Shown one piece after another: positions 26,278 through 34,513 of a stretch of 64,000 nt of DNA. Positions within the stretch are counted from its first letter, which is position 1. Every line of letters starts with the position of its first letter. Position numbers and translations under genes: made by a program. Origin of the DNA: Neisseria mucosa (lineage in GTDB: Bacteria > Pseudomonadota > Gammaproteobacteria > Burkholderiales > Neisseriaceae); NCBI RefSeq assembly GCF_003044445.1, contig NZ_POWX01000015.1, positions 1-64,000 on the forward strand, given 5' to 3'. The notes beneath the pieces are model-generated. The model made no database searches, was not told the DNA's origin, and saw only the letters and a program-made list of their open reading frames with translations.

Positions 26278-26640
26278 ATGTACGAAGTCAACCGCAGCGT
26301 CTTCCTGCTCATCCCGCTCGATCCTTTTTGGAACTGGCTGCAAACCCTGCCCGGCAATCATCTTGACGGTTTGACGCTTGAAGATATTCAAGCCGATGCC
26401 AATTCTTATCTCGTCCGTCCGTGTGAAACCGCCGACGAAGTATGGGACGAAATTGAAGCGCGGTTTGAAGACATTTTCGCTGCCGAACTTGCCGACTGGT
26501 GCGAAGATGAGAGCGAGTGGCCTGATTTGGACGCCGATATTTTCAACGAATGGTTCGACATCCAGCTTTCTACCGTTATTACCGACCTCGAGCAAGAACC
26601 GCTCGCCCGTGAAGCCTTTCAACCCTTTAATCTGAACTGA
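26278..26640 (+). CDS. conserved acidic protein, unknown function
   Basis: 120 residues, very acidic, rich in Trp and aromatic residues (WNWLQTLPG, DWCEDESEWPDLDADIF), no signal peptide, no transmembrane helix, no recognised family. ATG 26278 has AAGGA seven bases before it; the 17 codons further upstream are dismissed. The stop TGA overlaps the next ATG by one base, so it is the first gene of a coupled three-gene operon with a thioesterase and a TlpA-like protein. Confidence 0.75.
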   Translation: MYEVNRSVFLLIPLDPFWNWLQTLPGNHLDGLTLEDIQADANSYLVRPCETADEVWDEIEARFEDIFAAELADWCEDESEWPDLDADIFNEWFDIQLSTVITDLEQEPLAREAFQPFNLN

Positions 26641-27026
26641 TGAACGTCCGCGTCCGCAATTACCATCTTGACGGCTACGGTCATGTCAACAACGCGCGCT
26701 ATCTCGAATTTCTCGAAGAAGCGCGCTGGACATTTTTTGAGGAACACGGTTTCTTGTCCGAAATCGACGGCTTGATGCTGGTGGTTGTCCGCACCGACAT
26801 CCGTTATCGCCGTGCCGCCGTCGATGGCGACATATTGCGTTTTGAAGGTCGTCTGAAAGAGCTGACCTCACGCCATATTATCCTTACTCAAAACATCGTT
26901 TTGCCCAGCGGTAAAAATGCCGTCGAAGCTGAAAGCACTTTGATGGTCGTCAGCGCAGAAAGCGGGCGAAGCATCAGCATTCCCGAACCTCTCTTTACTC
27001 TTTTAAAACAATACGCCGAAGCATGA
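26640..27026 (+). CDS. hotdog-fold acyl-CoA thioesterase (YbgC/4-HBT type)
   Basis: 128 residues. The active-site segment YHLDGYGHVNNARYLEFLEEAR matches the 4-hydroxybenzoyl-CoA thioesterase branch, with the catalytic Asp in HLDGYGHVNN. Cytosolic; hydrolyses acyl-CoA thioesters, substrate unknown. An in-frame DUS encodes EGRLKE. Overlaps the upstream stop by one base and the downstream start by four. Confidence 0.88.
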   Translation: MNVRVRNYHLDGYGHVNNARYLEFLEEARWTFFEEHGFLSEIDGLMLVVVRTDIRYRRAAVDGDILRFEGRLKELTSRHIILTQNIVLPSGKNAVEAESTLMVVSAESGRSISIPEPLFTLLKQYAEA

Positions 27027-27511
27027 AAAAGCTCATTACCATTGCCGCAGTTGCCATTATCGGCGCGCTGCTCGCCATCGTCCTTATTCCGGATAACAAA
27101 CCTACTCCTGCATTCTCTTTGTCCGACCTGCAAGGCAAACCGGTGTCCAACGCCAATTTGCAAGGCAAAGTCAGCTTCATCAATTTCTGGTTTCCTTCCT
27201 GTCCGGGCTGTGTCAGCGAAATGCCCAAAGTCATCAAAATGTCCAAAGACTATCAAGGAAAAGATTTTCAAGTCCTCGGCATTGCCCAACCGATAGACCC
27301 TCTGGAAAGCGTAACCCAATACGTCCAAGAATACGGTTTGCCCTTTACCGTCATGTTTGATGCCGATAAAGCCGCCGCACAAGCATTTGGCACGCAGGTT
27401 TACCCGACTTCTTTTCTGATTAATAAAAAAGGCGAAATCCTGAAAACCTTTGTCGGTGAACCGAACTTCGCTGAGCTTTATCAGGAAATCGACAAAGAAT
27501 TGGCGAAATAG
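27023..27511 (+). CDS. TlpA-like periplasmic thioredoxin
   Basis: 162 residues: uncleaved or cleavable N-terminal hydrophobic anchor (about 5-22) and a thioredoxin fold with the active site FPSCPGC (CxxC) and cis-proline in VYPTSFLI. TlpA/ResA-type thiol reductases act in the periplasm on cytochrome c or copper-site maturation, or repair. ATGA overlap with the thioesterase gene. Followed by a GC-rich hairpin terminator. Confidence 0.9.
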   Translation: MKKLITIAAVAIIGALLAIVLIPDNKPTPAFSLSDLQGKPVSNANLQGKVSFINFWFPSCPGCVSEMPKVIKMSKDYQGKDFQVLGIAQPIDPLESVTQYVQEYGLPFTVMFDADKAAAQAFGTQVYPTSFLINKKGEILKTFVGEPNFAELYQEIDKELAK

Positions 27512-27518
27512 CAATCAA

Positions 27519-27546
27519 AAAAGGGCGCAATGATGCGCCCTTATGT
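27519..27546 (+). terminator. intrinsic terminator of the three-gene operon
   Basis: AAGGGCGCA-ATGA-TGCGCCCTT, perfect 9-bp stem, weak T tail; not DUS-based. A DUS/DUS-variant pair at 27662-27705 follows and would serve the convergent gene. Confidence 0.85.
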
Positions 27547-27661
27547 ATTTATTGGGATAACGCGTTGATTCATTTTTGCACAAATACTGATTGATGCGAA
27601 AATGACAGCAGTTTCGGCAATATTGTTTTTGTGTGCCTTTCTTCATAACCTTAGATGATTT

Positions 27662-27706
27662 AAAAGGTCGTCTGAAAATCTAAAATACAGGTTTTCAGAC
27701 GACGTT
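27662..27706 (-). terminator. DUS pair terminator
   Basis: AAAGGTCGTCTGAAAA (about 27663) with TTTTCAGACGACGTT (about 27693); one arm carries the ACGTCGTCTGAA variant. Downstream of the ArnT-like gene. Confidence 0.75.
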
Positions 27707-27729
27707 CGTTATTCATACCCATCGCGGAT

Positions 27730-29382
27730 TCATTCCGCTTTTTCCAACAAAGCGAAGCCTTCCACTTTGTTCCTTGGGCGCGCGCCCTGCCAGATTTTCG
27801 TCCAGCCTTGCGGCGCGTCGGTGTTTTTAGGCTGCTGCACCAGACGGTAGCGGCAGGCAGCGTCGTCGATGTGGGGTTTCAATTCGCTGTATTGCGCCCA
27901 AGCGATACGGGCGCGGCGGTCTTCGGCGGCTATGCTGATACATTCGAGGTCGTCTGAAAGCCGTTGTTTCAGTTCGGGGGAGAGGGAGGCTTCCATTTGG
28001 AGGACGACAGGCGCGTGACTTTTGGCGGCGTCAAGCCACGGCAGGAACAGGGTCATCAGCAATGCCCACGCCAGCGTAACGCCTGCCGCCCAGTTGGTGA
28101 CGGCTTGTCTGCCGCGGATGTTTTTGCGGGTAATCGCCCACAGCCACAACGGGGTGAACAGCAGGGCGACCGCCATCGGCATCGGGTCGATGTCGGGCGT
28201 GTAATACGGGCTGAAATAGGCGGCGCGTTCCGCGAGTTTGGCGGGCCAGCCGTAGTTCATGGCGAAAAAGCCCGTCCACAGGAAGATGGCGAACAGTCCG
28301 AATGCCATGATGCCGAACCAGTTGATAAACGCCGCTGCGCCGCGCCGCAATCCGTCCAGTTGCGCCGCGCCGAGCAGGGCGAGCGGGGGCAGCAGCCAAA
28401 CGAGGTTGTCTTGCAGGCGTTGCGGGCTGACGGCAAGGATGCTGAGGACGATGAGGAACCACGAAATGCACAATACGCTCCAGTTTTTTTCGCGTATGCG
28501 GGGGCGGCTCAACGTCCATGCAGCGAGCGGCCACGCGGGCAGCGTGAACCAGAGCAGGTTTTTCAGATAATAGAACAGGCTGAAGGTCGTCTGAAAATCA
28601 CCCAAGCCGCCGAATGCGCCGAGCGAGTGGTGGTGCAGCCAGAAGGAAAAGAGTTCGGGCTGCGTTCTGGAGAAGATGAGCGGATAAACCGTCAACAGCG
28701 GCAGTCCGATGGCAAACGCGCCGACCAGCGTCAGGTAATAGCGTTTGACGCGCCATTGCGCATCGAGCAGCAGGGCGGGGGCTAAAAACATCAGCGCGAC
28801 GGTCATCAGATAGCCCGATGAAAGCGACAGCAACGCCCAACCGCCGCCCAGCAGCAGCGAGGCGGTAATGACGCGGCGTTGCGCCAACGAGAAACCGCAC
28901 AATATCATGCCCGATGCGGCAAAGGCGACGGAAGCGGGGTTGAGGAAATGCGCGACCGAGAGCAGCCCGATGCTGCCGATCAGGATGAGGACGACGCTGC
29001 GCCCGTGGTGTCTGCCTAAAAAGTTGAATCCGGCAAAACCGCAGGCGGTCAGTCCGATAATCGTAAAGAAAACGCCCGCAAAACGCGCGGCATCATAAGA
29101 ATCCGCCGCCCAAGGCGACAATAGGTGTTTGAACGCCGCCGCCACCCACAAATAGACGGGCGGAATCTGAAAATCCGGCTGTCCCAACACATGGGCAACC
29201 AACGGCGTCGCGCCTGCGTCTAAGGCTTCGACGGCGGTGAAGACGGCGGGTTCGGCGGGGTTCCACAAGTCGTGCGAAAACACGCCCGGCCACAGCCAGG
29301 CAAATGCCATCAGCAGCAAGAGCCAGGGTTTTTCATGGGTTTTGGCGGGTTGGCGCGGGTCGGGCGGAGTGTAGGTGAGCAT
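27730..29382 (-). CDS. GT-C type membrane protein (ArnT/PMT-like glycosyltransferase)
   Basis: 550 residues with about 11-12 transmembrane helices and a C-terminal periplasmic domain. The first periplasmic loop carries HDLWNPAEPAVF, where ArnT/PMT-family proteins hold their acidic catalytic residues. The architecture suggests transfer of a sugar from a polyprenyl-phosphate donor to a lipid or protein; donor and acceptor are unknown. An in-frame DUS lies in the middle (GDFQTTF). Weak SD. Assigned by architecture and the loop motif, not by a full profile. Confidence 0.68.
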   Translation of the reverse strand: MLTYTPPDPRQPAKTHEKPWLLLLMAFAWLWPGVFSHDLWNPAEPAVFTAVEALDAGATPLVAHVLGQPDFQIPPVYLWVAAAFKHLLSPWAADSYDAARFAGVFFTIIGLTACGFAGFNFLGRHHGRSVVLILIGSIGLLSVAHFLNPASVAFAASGMILCGFSLAQRRVITASLLLGGGWALLSLSSGYLMTVALMFLAPALLLDAQWRVKRYYLTLVGAFAIGLPLLTVYPLIFSRTQPELFSFWLHHHSLGAFGGLGDFQTTFSLFYYLKNLLWFTLPAWPLAAWTLSRPRIREKNWSVLCISWFLIVLSILAVSPQRLQDNLVWLLPPLALLGAAQLDGLRRGAAAFINWFGIMAFGLFAIFLWTGFFAMNYGWPAKLAERAAYFSPYYTPDIDPMPMAVALLFTPLWLWAITRKNIRGRQAVTNWAAGVTLAWALLMTLFLPWLDAAKSHAPVVLQMEASLSPELKQRLSDDLECISIAAEDRRARIAWAQYSELKPHIDDAACRYRLVQQPKNTDAPQGWTKIWQGARPRNKVEGFALLEKAE

Positions 29383-29502
29383 AGGTTTGAGGATGTGGAC
29401 GTATTTTCGTGTAGTTTAGCAAAGATTTGGCGGGAGGTCGTCTGAAAGGAGGGATTTGGGTTTTGAACTGGTGAAAATGCATTTTCAGACGACATATAAA
29501 GC

Positions 29503-29533
29503 AAAAAAGACTGCATAAAATGCAGTCTTTTTT
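29503..29533 (-). terminator. rpmE terminator
   Basis: Perfect stem AAAAAAGACTGCA / TGCAGTCTTTTTT with a 5-base loop, symmetric A/T tails, 19 bases past the rpmE stop. Confidence 0.92.
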
Positions 29534-29551
29534 ATTTCAGCAAAGCGGCGG

Positions 29552-29767
29552 TTAGCGTTTGAACAGGTTGCCGAATTTGTTGTTGAATTTGTCCACGCGA
29601 CCGGTTGTGTCGACGATTTTTTGGGTGCCGGTGTAGAACGGGTGGCACAAAGAGCAAACCTCGATATTGAAGCTGTCTTTTTCCAGCGCGGATTTGGTGA
29701 CGAATTTGTTGCCGCAAGAGCAGGTAACGTTGATTTCGTGGTAATTAGGATGGATATCTTGTTTCAT
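29552..29767 (-). CDS. rpmE: 50S ribosomal protein L31 (zinc-binding type)
   Basis: 71 residues starting MKQDIHPNYHEINVTCSCG. It keeps the four zinc cysteines (Cys16, Cys18, Cys37, Cys40), the C+ form; the zinc-free paralog RpmE2 is not seen here. AAGGA SD, own terminator. Zinc-containing L31 serves as a zinc reserve in other bacteria. Confidence 0.97.
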   Translation of the reverse strand: MKQDIHPNYHEINVTCSCGNKFVTKSALEKDSFNIEVCSLCHPFYTGTQKIVDTTGRVDKFNNKFGNLFKR

Positions 29768-30014
29768 TTTGTTTCCTTTCGGTTAAGCGGGCATAGGGGA
29801 TGTACCTATGCTTCAGACAAGAGTCGGATTCTCGCTGTTTTTTTCTGTTCCGTCAAGAGGATATTGCCCGAGAGAGGTTGATCGGCGTTGCTTTTGTGTT
29901 CTTGAAATGATGATTGGGATAATAAGATGCTGAATTATTTATCGTATTGTTTATTTGAGTAATTTTTTAAGAATTTTTGCTTTCTTATTGAACTTTATGC
30001 AAAATATAGGTCTG

Positions 30015-30566
30015 ATGACATATATTTATCAAATGAGGGACCGTATAGGAATGAAGGCAAAAGTAAATGGTTTGATTCTGCGTGTGGTCAGCGGTTTGCT
30101 GCCGCCGTCTTATTGTCGTGTTTTAGGCACGCCTGCTAAAAGAGTCCGTGTTTTTTTAGCAAAAAGAGTGTCGCCTCATATCGGTACAAACGTCAATATT
30201 GAAAAGGGCGCATATGTCATGCCGGATACGGTGATCGGCGATAACTCGGGTGTCGGCGTTAATTGCGAAATATGCTACGGTTTGACGATAGGCAATAATG
30301 TCATGATGGGGCCGGAGTGTTTGTTTTATTCTAATAATCACAAGTTTAATCGTGAAACTTTGAAATATGAGGGCTATACGGAAGTCAATCCGATTGTGAT
30401 TGAGGATGATGTTTGGATCGGACGGCGTGCGATTATTATGGGTGGTGTCCGGGTAGGCAAAGGAGCAGTCATCGGCGCTGGGGCTGTGGTAACCAAAGAT
30501 GTGCCGCCGTACTGCGTAGCAGCGGGGAATCCTGCAGTCATTAAGAAGAATCTGCTGGAAGATTGA
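30015..30566 (+). CDS. hexapeptide-repeat acyltransferase (WcaF/CysE-like)
   Basis: Left-handed beta-helix transferase with isoleucine-patch repeats (NIEKGAYVMPDTVIGDNSGVG, IGNNVMMGP, VIEDDVWIGRRAIIMGGVRVGKGAVIGAGAVVTKDVPPY) and the catalytic His in SNNHKFNR. Such enzymes O-acetylate sugars of surface polysaccharide using acetyl-CoA. The N-terminus is uncertain: the frame opens at a TTG at 29955 and has ATG at 29997, 30015, 30033 and 30051; 30015 has the best though weak SD (AGG). Upstream DNA is AT-rich. No neighbouring polysaccharide genes. Confidence 0.78.
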   Translation: MTYIYQMRDRIGMKAKVNGLILRVVSGLLPPSYCRVLGTPAKRVRVFLAKRVSPHIGTNVNIEKGAYVMPDTVIGDNSGVGVNCEICYGLTIGNNVMMGPECLFYSNNHKFNRETLKYEGYTEVNPIVIEDDVWIGRRAIIMGGVRVGKGAVIGAGAVVTKDVPPYCVAAGNPAVIKKNLLED

Positions 30567-30597
30567 GTACAAACATCACTGCTTTCAATCAAATATC

Positions 30598-30637
30598 AAA
30601 AGGTCGTCTGAAAAATGATTTTCAGACGACCTTTTTT
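30598..30637. terminator. bidirectional DUS terminator
   Basis: A 17-bp perfect stem with a 4-base loop and A/T tails on both sides, between the convergent acyltransferase and cysS. Confidence 0.9.
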
Positions 30638-30651
30638 CGTATCACAGCAAA

Positions 30652-32079
30652 TTAGCCGCGACGCCAAGTCGTGCCGCCGGCGTTGTCTTCCAGAATGATT
30701 TTGTGTTCATTCAGAAGGTCGCGGATGCGGTCGGATTCTGCCCAGTTTTTATCCGCGCGCGCCTGTTTGCGTCGAACAATTAAGTCTTCGATTTCTTCGT
30801 TGGAGAGGCCGTCTGAAACCGCGCCGCCTTGCAAAAACTCGGTCGGGTCGCGTTGCAGCAGACCGATGATGCCGCCCAAGGCTTTCAGGCAGCCGGCGAG
30901 GTGTGCGTCGTTGGTTTTGTTCACTTCGCCTGCCAGTTCGAACAACACGGCAACGGCTTCGACTGTGCCGAAATCATCATTCATGGCGGCGTAGAAGCGG
31001 CGGGTGTAGTCGTTGGCGTTTTCGGACAAATCAAACGCGGCGGGAGGCGTGTTTTTCAATGTGGTGTACAGGCGGGTCAGTGCACCTTTTGCGTCATCCA
31101 AATGCGCGTCGGAGTAGTTCAGCGGGCTGCGGTAGTGGGCGCGCAGGATGAAGAAGCGCACGACTTCGGGGTCGTATTGTTTCAACACTTCGCGGATGGT
31201 GAAGAAGTTGCCCAGCGATTTGGACATTTTTTCGCCGTCCACGCGGATGAAGCCATTGTGCAGCCAGTATTTAACGTGGCTGGCAATGCTTTGACCGTGG
31301 TGAGTTTTCGCGTGGTCGTGGCCGCAGGTATGACCGCTGGCACCGACGCTTTGGGCGATTTCATTTTCATGATGAGGGAACTGCAAATCCGCGCCGCCAC
31401 CGTGAATGTCGAAAGTATCACCGAACAGGTTTTCACTCATGGCGGAGCATTCGATGTGCCAACCCGGACGGCCGTTGCCCCAAGGGCTTTCCCATGCCGG
31501 CTCGCCTGCTTTCGCCGCTTTCCACAACACAAAATCAAGCGGATCGCGTTTGAAACCATCCACTTCCACACGCTCGCCTGCGCGCAGGTCGTCCAGCGAT
31601 TTGCCCGATAATTGTCCGTAAGCGGCAAACTCGCGCACGGCATAGTAAACGTCGCCGTTTGCGGCAGGATAGGCTTTGCCGTTTTGAATCAGGGTTGCAA
31701 TCATGGCAATCATTTGCGGGATATTTTCTGTCGCCTTCGGCTCGATGTCGGGTCGCAAGACTCCCAAAGCATCAGCATCTTCGTGCATGGCTTGGATGAA
31801 ACGCGCGGTCAGTTCGCCGATGGTCTCGCCGTTTTCAGCCGCACGGGCAATAATTTTGTCGTCAATGTCGGTGATGTTGCGCACATAAGTGAGCGGATAG
31901 CCGCACTCGCGCAACCAACGGGCAATCATGTCGAACACAACCATCACACGGGCATGACCTAAGTGACAGTAGTCGTAAACGGTCATACCGCAAACGTACA
32001 TACGCACGTTTTTAGGGTCGATGGGGGTAAAAGGTTCTTTTTGACGGGTCAGGGTGTTGTAGATGGTGGTCATAGGCAT
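30652..32079 (-). CDS. cysS: cysteinyl-tRNA synthetase
   Basis: Class I synthetase, 475 residues. HIGH-type motif CHLGHARV, zinc ligands including the N-terminal CGMTVYDYC, and the KMSKS loop GEKMSKSLGN. Met3 (32073) is an alternative start; SD is weak for both. Position 30806-30817 within the 3' end carries AGGCCGTCTGAA, a different DUS dialect from the rest of the window. Confidence 0.97.
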   Translation of the reverse strand: MPMTTIYNTLTRQKEPFTPIDPKNVRMYVCGMTVYDYCHLGHARVMVVFDMIARWLRECGYPLTYVRNITDIDDKIIARAAENGETIGELTARFIQAMHEDADALGVLRPDIEPKATENIPQMIAMIATLIQNGKAYPAANGDVYYAVREFAAYGQLSGKSLDDLRAGERVEVDGFKRDPLDFVLWKAAKAGEPAWESPWGNGRPGWHIECSAMSENLFGDTFDIHGGGADLQFPHHENEIAQSVGASGHTCGHDHAKTHHGQSIASHVKYWLHNGFIRVDGEKMSKSLGNFFTIREVLKQYDPEVVRFFILRAHYRSPLNYSDAHLDDAKGALTRLYTTLKNTPPAAFDLSENANDYTRRFYAAMNDDFGTVEAVAVLFELAGEVNKTNDAHLAGCLKALGGIIGLLQRDPTEFLQGGAVSDGLSNEEIEDLIVRRKQARADKNWAESDRIRDLLNEHKIILEDNAGGTTWRRG

Positions 32080-32211
32080 TCACTAAGAGGGGCGTTAGTA
32101 TATGAGGTCGTCTGAAAACCGCTTAGACGGCGTCTACGAATGAAATCGAGTTCACTTAGATTCTAAAATAAGTTTGTGGAAAGTCATTGCTGTGTTTGTT
32201 TCGTTGCATAT

Positions 32212-32253
32212 TTTCCAGACGACCTCTTTATCAAACAAAGGTCGTCTGAAATT
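32212..32253 (-). terminator. DUS inverted pair terminator of obgE
   Basis: Arms TTTCCAGACGACCTCTTT and AAAGGTCGTCTGAAA around a short loop; one arm has a C replacing a base of the DUS core context. Confidence 0.7.
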
Positions 32254-32255
32254 TT

Positions 32256-33410
32256 TTACTCCGGCTTAAACACGCCTGTATCGGTTTTAGGCTGTTGCTC
32301 GGCAATCTCGACATTTGCCGCTGCCTGCTCCGCTTCGGCTTTCTCGGCTTCGATGCGTTTTTTCTCGGTCAAGTATTGGTTGATTTGGTGTACCAATTCC
32401 TGCGTGCCTTGGTGGGTCAGCGCGCTGATTTGGAAGAGGCGCGGGGTTTCCATGTCGAATTGGAAACGGTCGTCTGGTTTGGGGTAGTCCCAGCCGATGG
32501 CTTCGAGGAAGGCGGCGGTGCGTGCTTTGGCCTCTTCTTCGTCGAGCATGTCGAGTTTGTTCAGCACCAGCCAGCGCGGTTTGCCGTAAAGTTCTTCATC
32601 GTATTTGCGCAATTCGTTGATGATAGCGAGTGCTTCTTCGGCTGGGTTGACGGTTTCGTCGAAGGGGGCTAAATCGACGACGTGCAGCAGCAGACCAGTG
32701 CGTGATAAGTGTTTGAGGAAACGGTGGCCGAGACCTGCGCCTTCTGCCGCGCCTTCAATCAGACCAGGGATGTCGGCCATGACGAAGCTGTGGTTTTCGT
32801 CGATGCGCACGACGCCCAAATTCGGATGCAGGGTGGTGAAGGGGTAGTTGGCGATTTTGGGGCGCGCGGCGGATACGGCGGTAATCAGGGTGGATTTACC
32901 GGCGTTAGGCATGCCTAATAAGCCGACATCGGCGAGGACTTTGAGTTCGAGTTGCAGGGAACGGGTTTCGCCTTCTTCGCCGGGCGTGGATTGTTTGGGG
33001 GCACGATTGACGGAGGATTTGAAGTGGATGTTGCCCAAGCCGCCTTTGCCGCCTTTGGCGAGGCAGACGCGCTGGCCGTGGTAAGTGAGGTCGGCGACGA
33101 TTTCATCGGTGTCGAGGTCGCGGATAAGGGTGCCGACGGGCATTTTGAGGACGATGTCGTCCGCGCCCGCACCGTAGCGGTCAGAGCCGTGGCCTTTTTC
33201 GCCGTTTTTGGCTTGGTAGCGTTTGACGAAGCGGTATTCGACGAGGGTGTTGGTGTTTTCATCGGCTTCCGCCCAGACGCTGCCGCCTTTTCCGCCATCG
33301 CCGCCGTCGGGGCCGCCGCGCGGTACGAATTTTTCTCGGCGGAAACTGGTTGCGCCATTACCGCCTTTGCCTGCGGCGACTTCGATTTTTGCTTCGTCGA
33401 TGAATTTCAT
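32256..33410 (-). CDS. obgE: Obg family GTPase
   Basis: Essential ribosome-assembly/stress GTPase, 384 residues. N-terminal glycine-rich Obg domain (about 1-158: GGNGATSFRREKFVPRGGPDGGDGG), then a G domain with GMPNAGKSTLI (G1), DIPGLIEGA (G3) and NKLDML (G4), and an Ala/Glu-rich tail. AAGAGAA SD. Not followed by rpmA/rplU here. Confidence 0.97.
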   Translation of the reverse strand: MKFIDEAKIEVAAGKGGNGATSFRREKFVPRGGPDGGDGGKGGSVWAEADENTNTLVEYRFVKRYQAKNGEKGHGSDRYGAGADDIVLKMPVGTLIRDLDTDEIVADLTYHGQRVCLAKGGKGGLGNIHFKSSVNRAPKQSTPGEEGETRSLQLELKVLADVGLLGMPNAGKSTLITAVSAARPKIANYPFTTLHPNLGVVRIDENHSFVMADIPGLIEGAAEGAGLGHRFLKHLSRTGLLLHVVDLAPFDETVNPAEEALAIINELRKYDEELYGKPRWLVLNKLDMLDEEEAKARTAAFLEAIGWDYPKPDDRFQFDMETPRLFQISALTHQGTQELVHQINQYLTEKKRIEAEKAEAEQAAANVEIAEQQPKTDTGVFKPE

Positions 33411-33555
33411 GGTGTTCTCTTGTATTTTGGGTTTCAGACGACTTTTTGTGTCGGAGGTCGTCTGAAAAATGGGAATGGGGGATATTATAAGGGATATGGG
33501 GGATGTGCGCCCGTTTCTCTGTCCGACTTGATTTTTTGCCTGATTTTTTGTGAAA

Positions 33556-33590
33556 ACAGCCGTCCTGAAATCGCGGTTTCGGACGGCTGT
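33556..33590 (-). terminator. dsbA terminator
   Basis: ACAGCCGTCCTGAAA pairs with TTTCGGACGGCTGT; a T-rich stretch follows on the minus strand. It resembles a decayed DUS pair of the GCCGTCTGAA type. Confidence 0.8.
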
Positions 33591-33604
33591 CTGCTTTTTT
33601 GGGA

Positions 33605-34303
33605 TTATTTGGCTGTTTTTTGTTCTTCACGCACTTTGTCTGCAAGCAGGTCTATGGTTTTCATACCTGATTCCCAGTCGGCAAATTCGACTTTGTATTT
33701 GCCGCCGACGATAACGGTCGGGGTGCCGTCGATTTTGTACGTATTGGTCAGCTCCGCCATTTTGTCGGCACGCGTTTGGCTTTCGGGAGATTCGTAGGCA
33801 GCGAGGACTTTTTTGCCGTCAAAAGCGGTTTGCTCGTTCAACCATTTTTTGAGGACTTCCGGGTCTTGCAGTTTGATTTGCTGGTTGACCATGGCATCAA
33901 AAATATGGCTGTTTGCAATGTCTTTGGTGTCGGCGACCGCCATATCGACAGCGGCAGCGAGGCGCGCCAATGGTTTCATCTCATCACCCCAGACGACGTG
34001 TTCGGTGCGAAGGTAGGTGTCGTCTTTGAATGTTTTGGCGTGTTTGCTCAAAACGGGCTCGAGGTGGGCGCAGTGTGGACAGAAGTAGCCGAAAAATTCG
34101 AGGACTTCGACTTTGCCTGCCTGCTGTTGGGGAATAGGCGTGCTGAGTGTGGTGTAGTTAAGCCCCTCAACTAAAGCGACAGGTGCAGCGGAAGCTGCTG
34201 AGGCTGCGGGCGCGCTGTCGGCAGGGACGCTGGTTTGGGCTTTGTTGTCGCAGGCGGCCAGGGCAAGCAGGGCTGCGGTTAGCACCAAGGCTTTCAGTTT
34301 CAT
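33605..34303 (-). CDS. dsbA: thiol:disulfide interchange protein DsbA, lipoprotein
   Basis: Periplasmic disulfide donor. 232 residues with a lipobox (LAAC, Cys19), so membrane-anchored as in several Neisseria DsbA paralogs. Thioredoxin domain with the active site FFGYFCPHCAHLEP (CPHC) and an inserted helical domain; cis-Pro in IDGTPTVIVGG. GGAG SD. Substrates in Neisseria include pilus and LptD-type outer-membrane proteins; LptD with five paired-type cysteines is in this window. Confidence 0.93.
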   Translation of the reverse strand: MKLKALVLTAALLALAACDNKAQTSVPADSAPAASAASAAPVALVEGLNYTTLSTPIPQQQAGKVEVLEFFGYFCPHCAHLEPVLSKHAKTFKDDTYLRTEHVVWGDEMKPLARLAAAVDMAVADTKDIANSHIFDAMVNQQIKLQDPEVLKKWLNEQTAFDGKKVLAAYESPESQTRADKMAELTNTYKIDGTPTVIVGGKYKVEFADWESGMKTIDLLADKVREEQKTAK

Positions 34304-34513
34304 GTTTACTCCGTGATAGTTTGGTTAAATGGGAGATTTTATTGCATTTTGGCAGTTTAATATATGGTTTGATGCGAAAAAGACGGTTTCATGTAGGGAA
34401 ATGATGGTTTCAGACGATGTTGAAAGAGGTCGTCTGAAAAAAGTGTTCTATTCAATTCTGTCGTACAATACGCGCTTTCAGACGACGTTTGGACTTTTGA
34501 AGGAATAAAACGG

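Noticed and set aside
27964..28785. 273-residue plus-strand frame within the ArnT-like gene
   Set aside because: Antisense shadow: biased to Arg/Gln/Gly, no SD, whereas the minus frame has 11-12 clean membrane helices.
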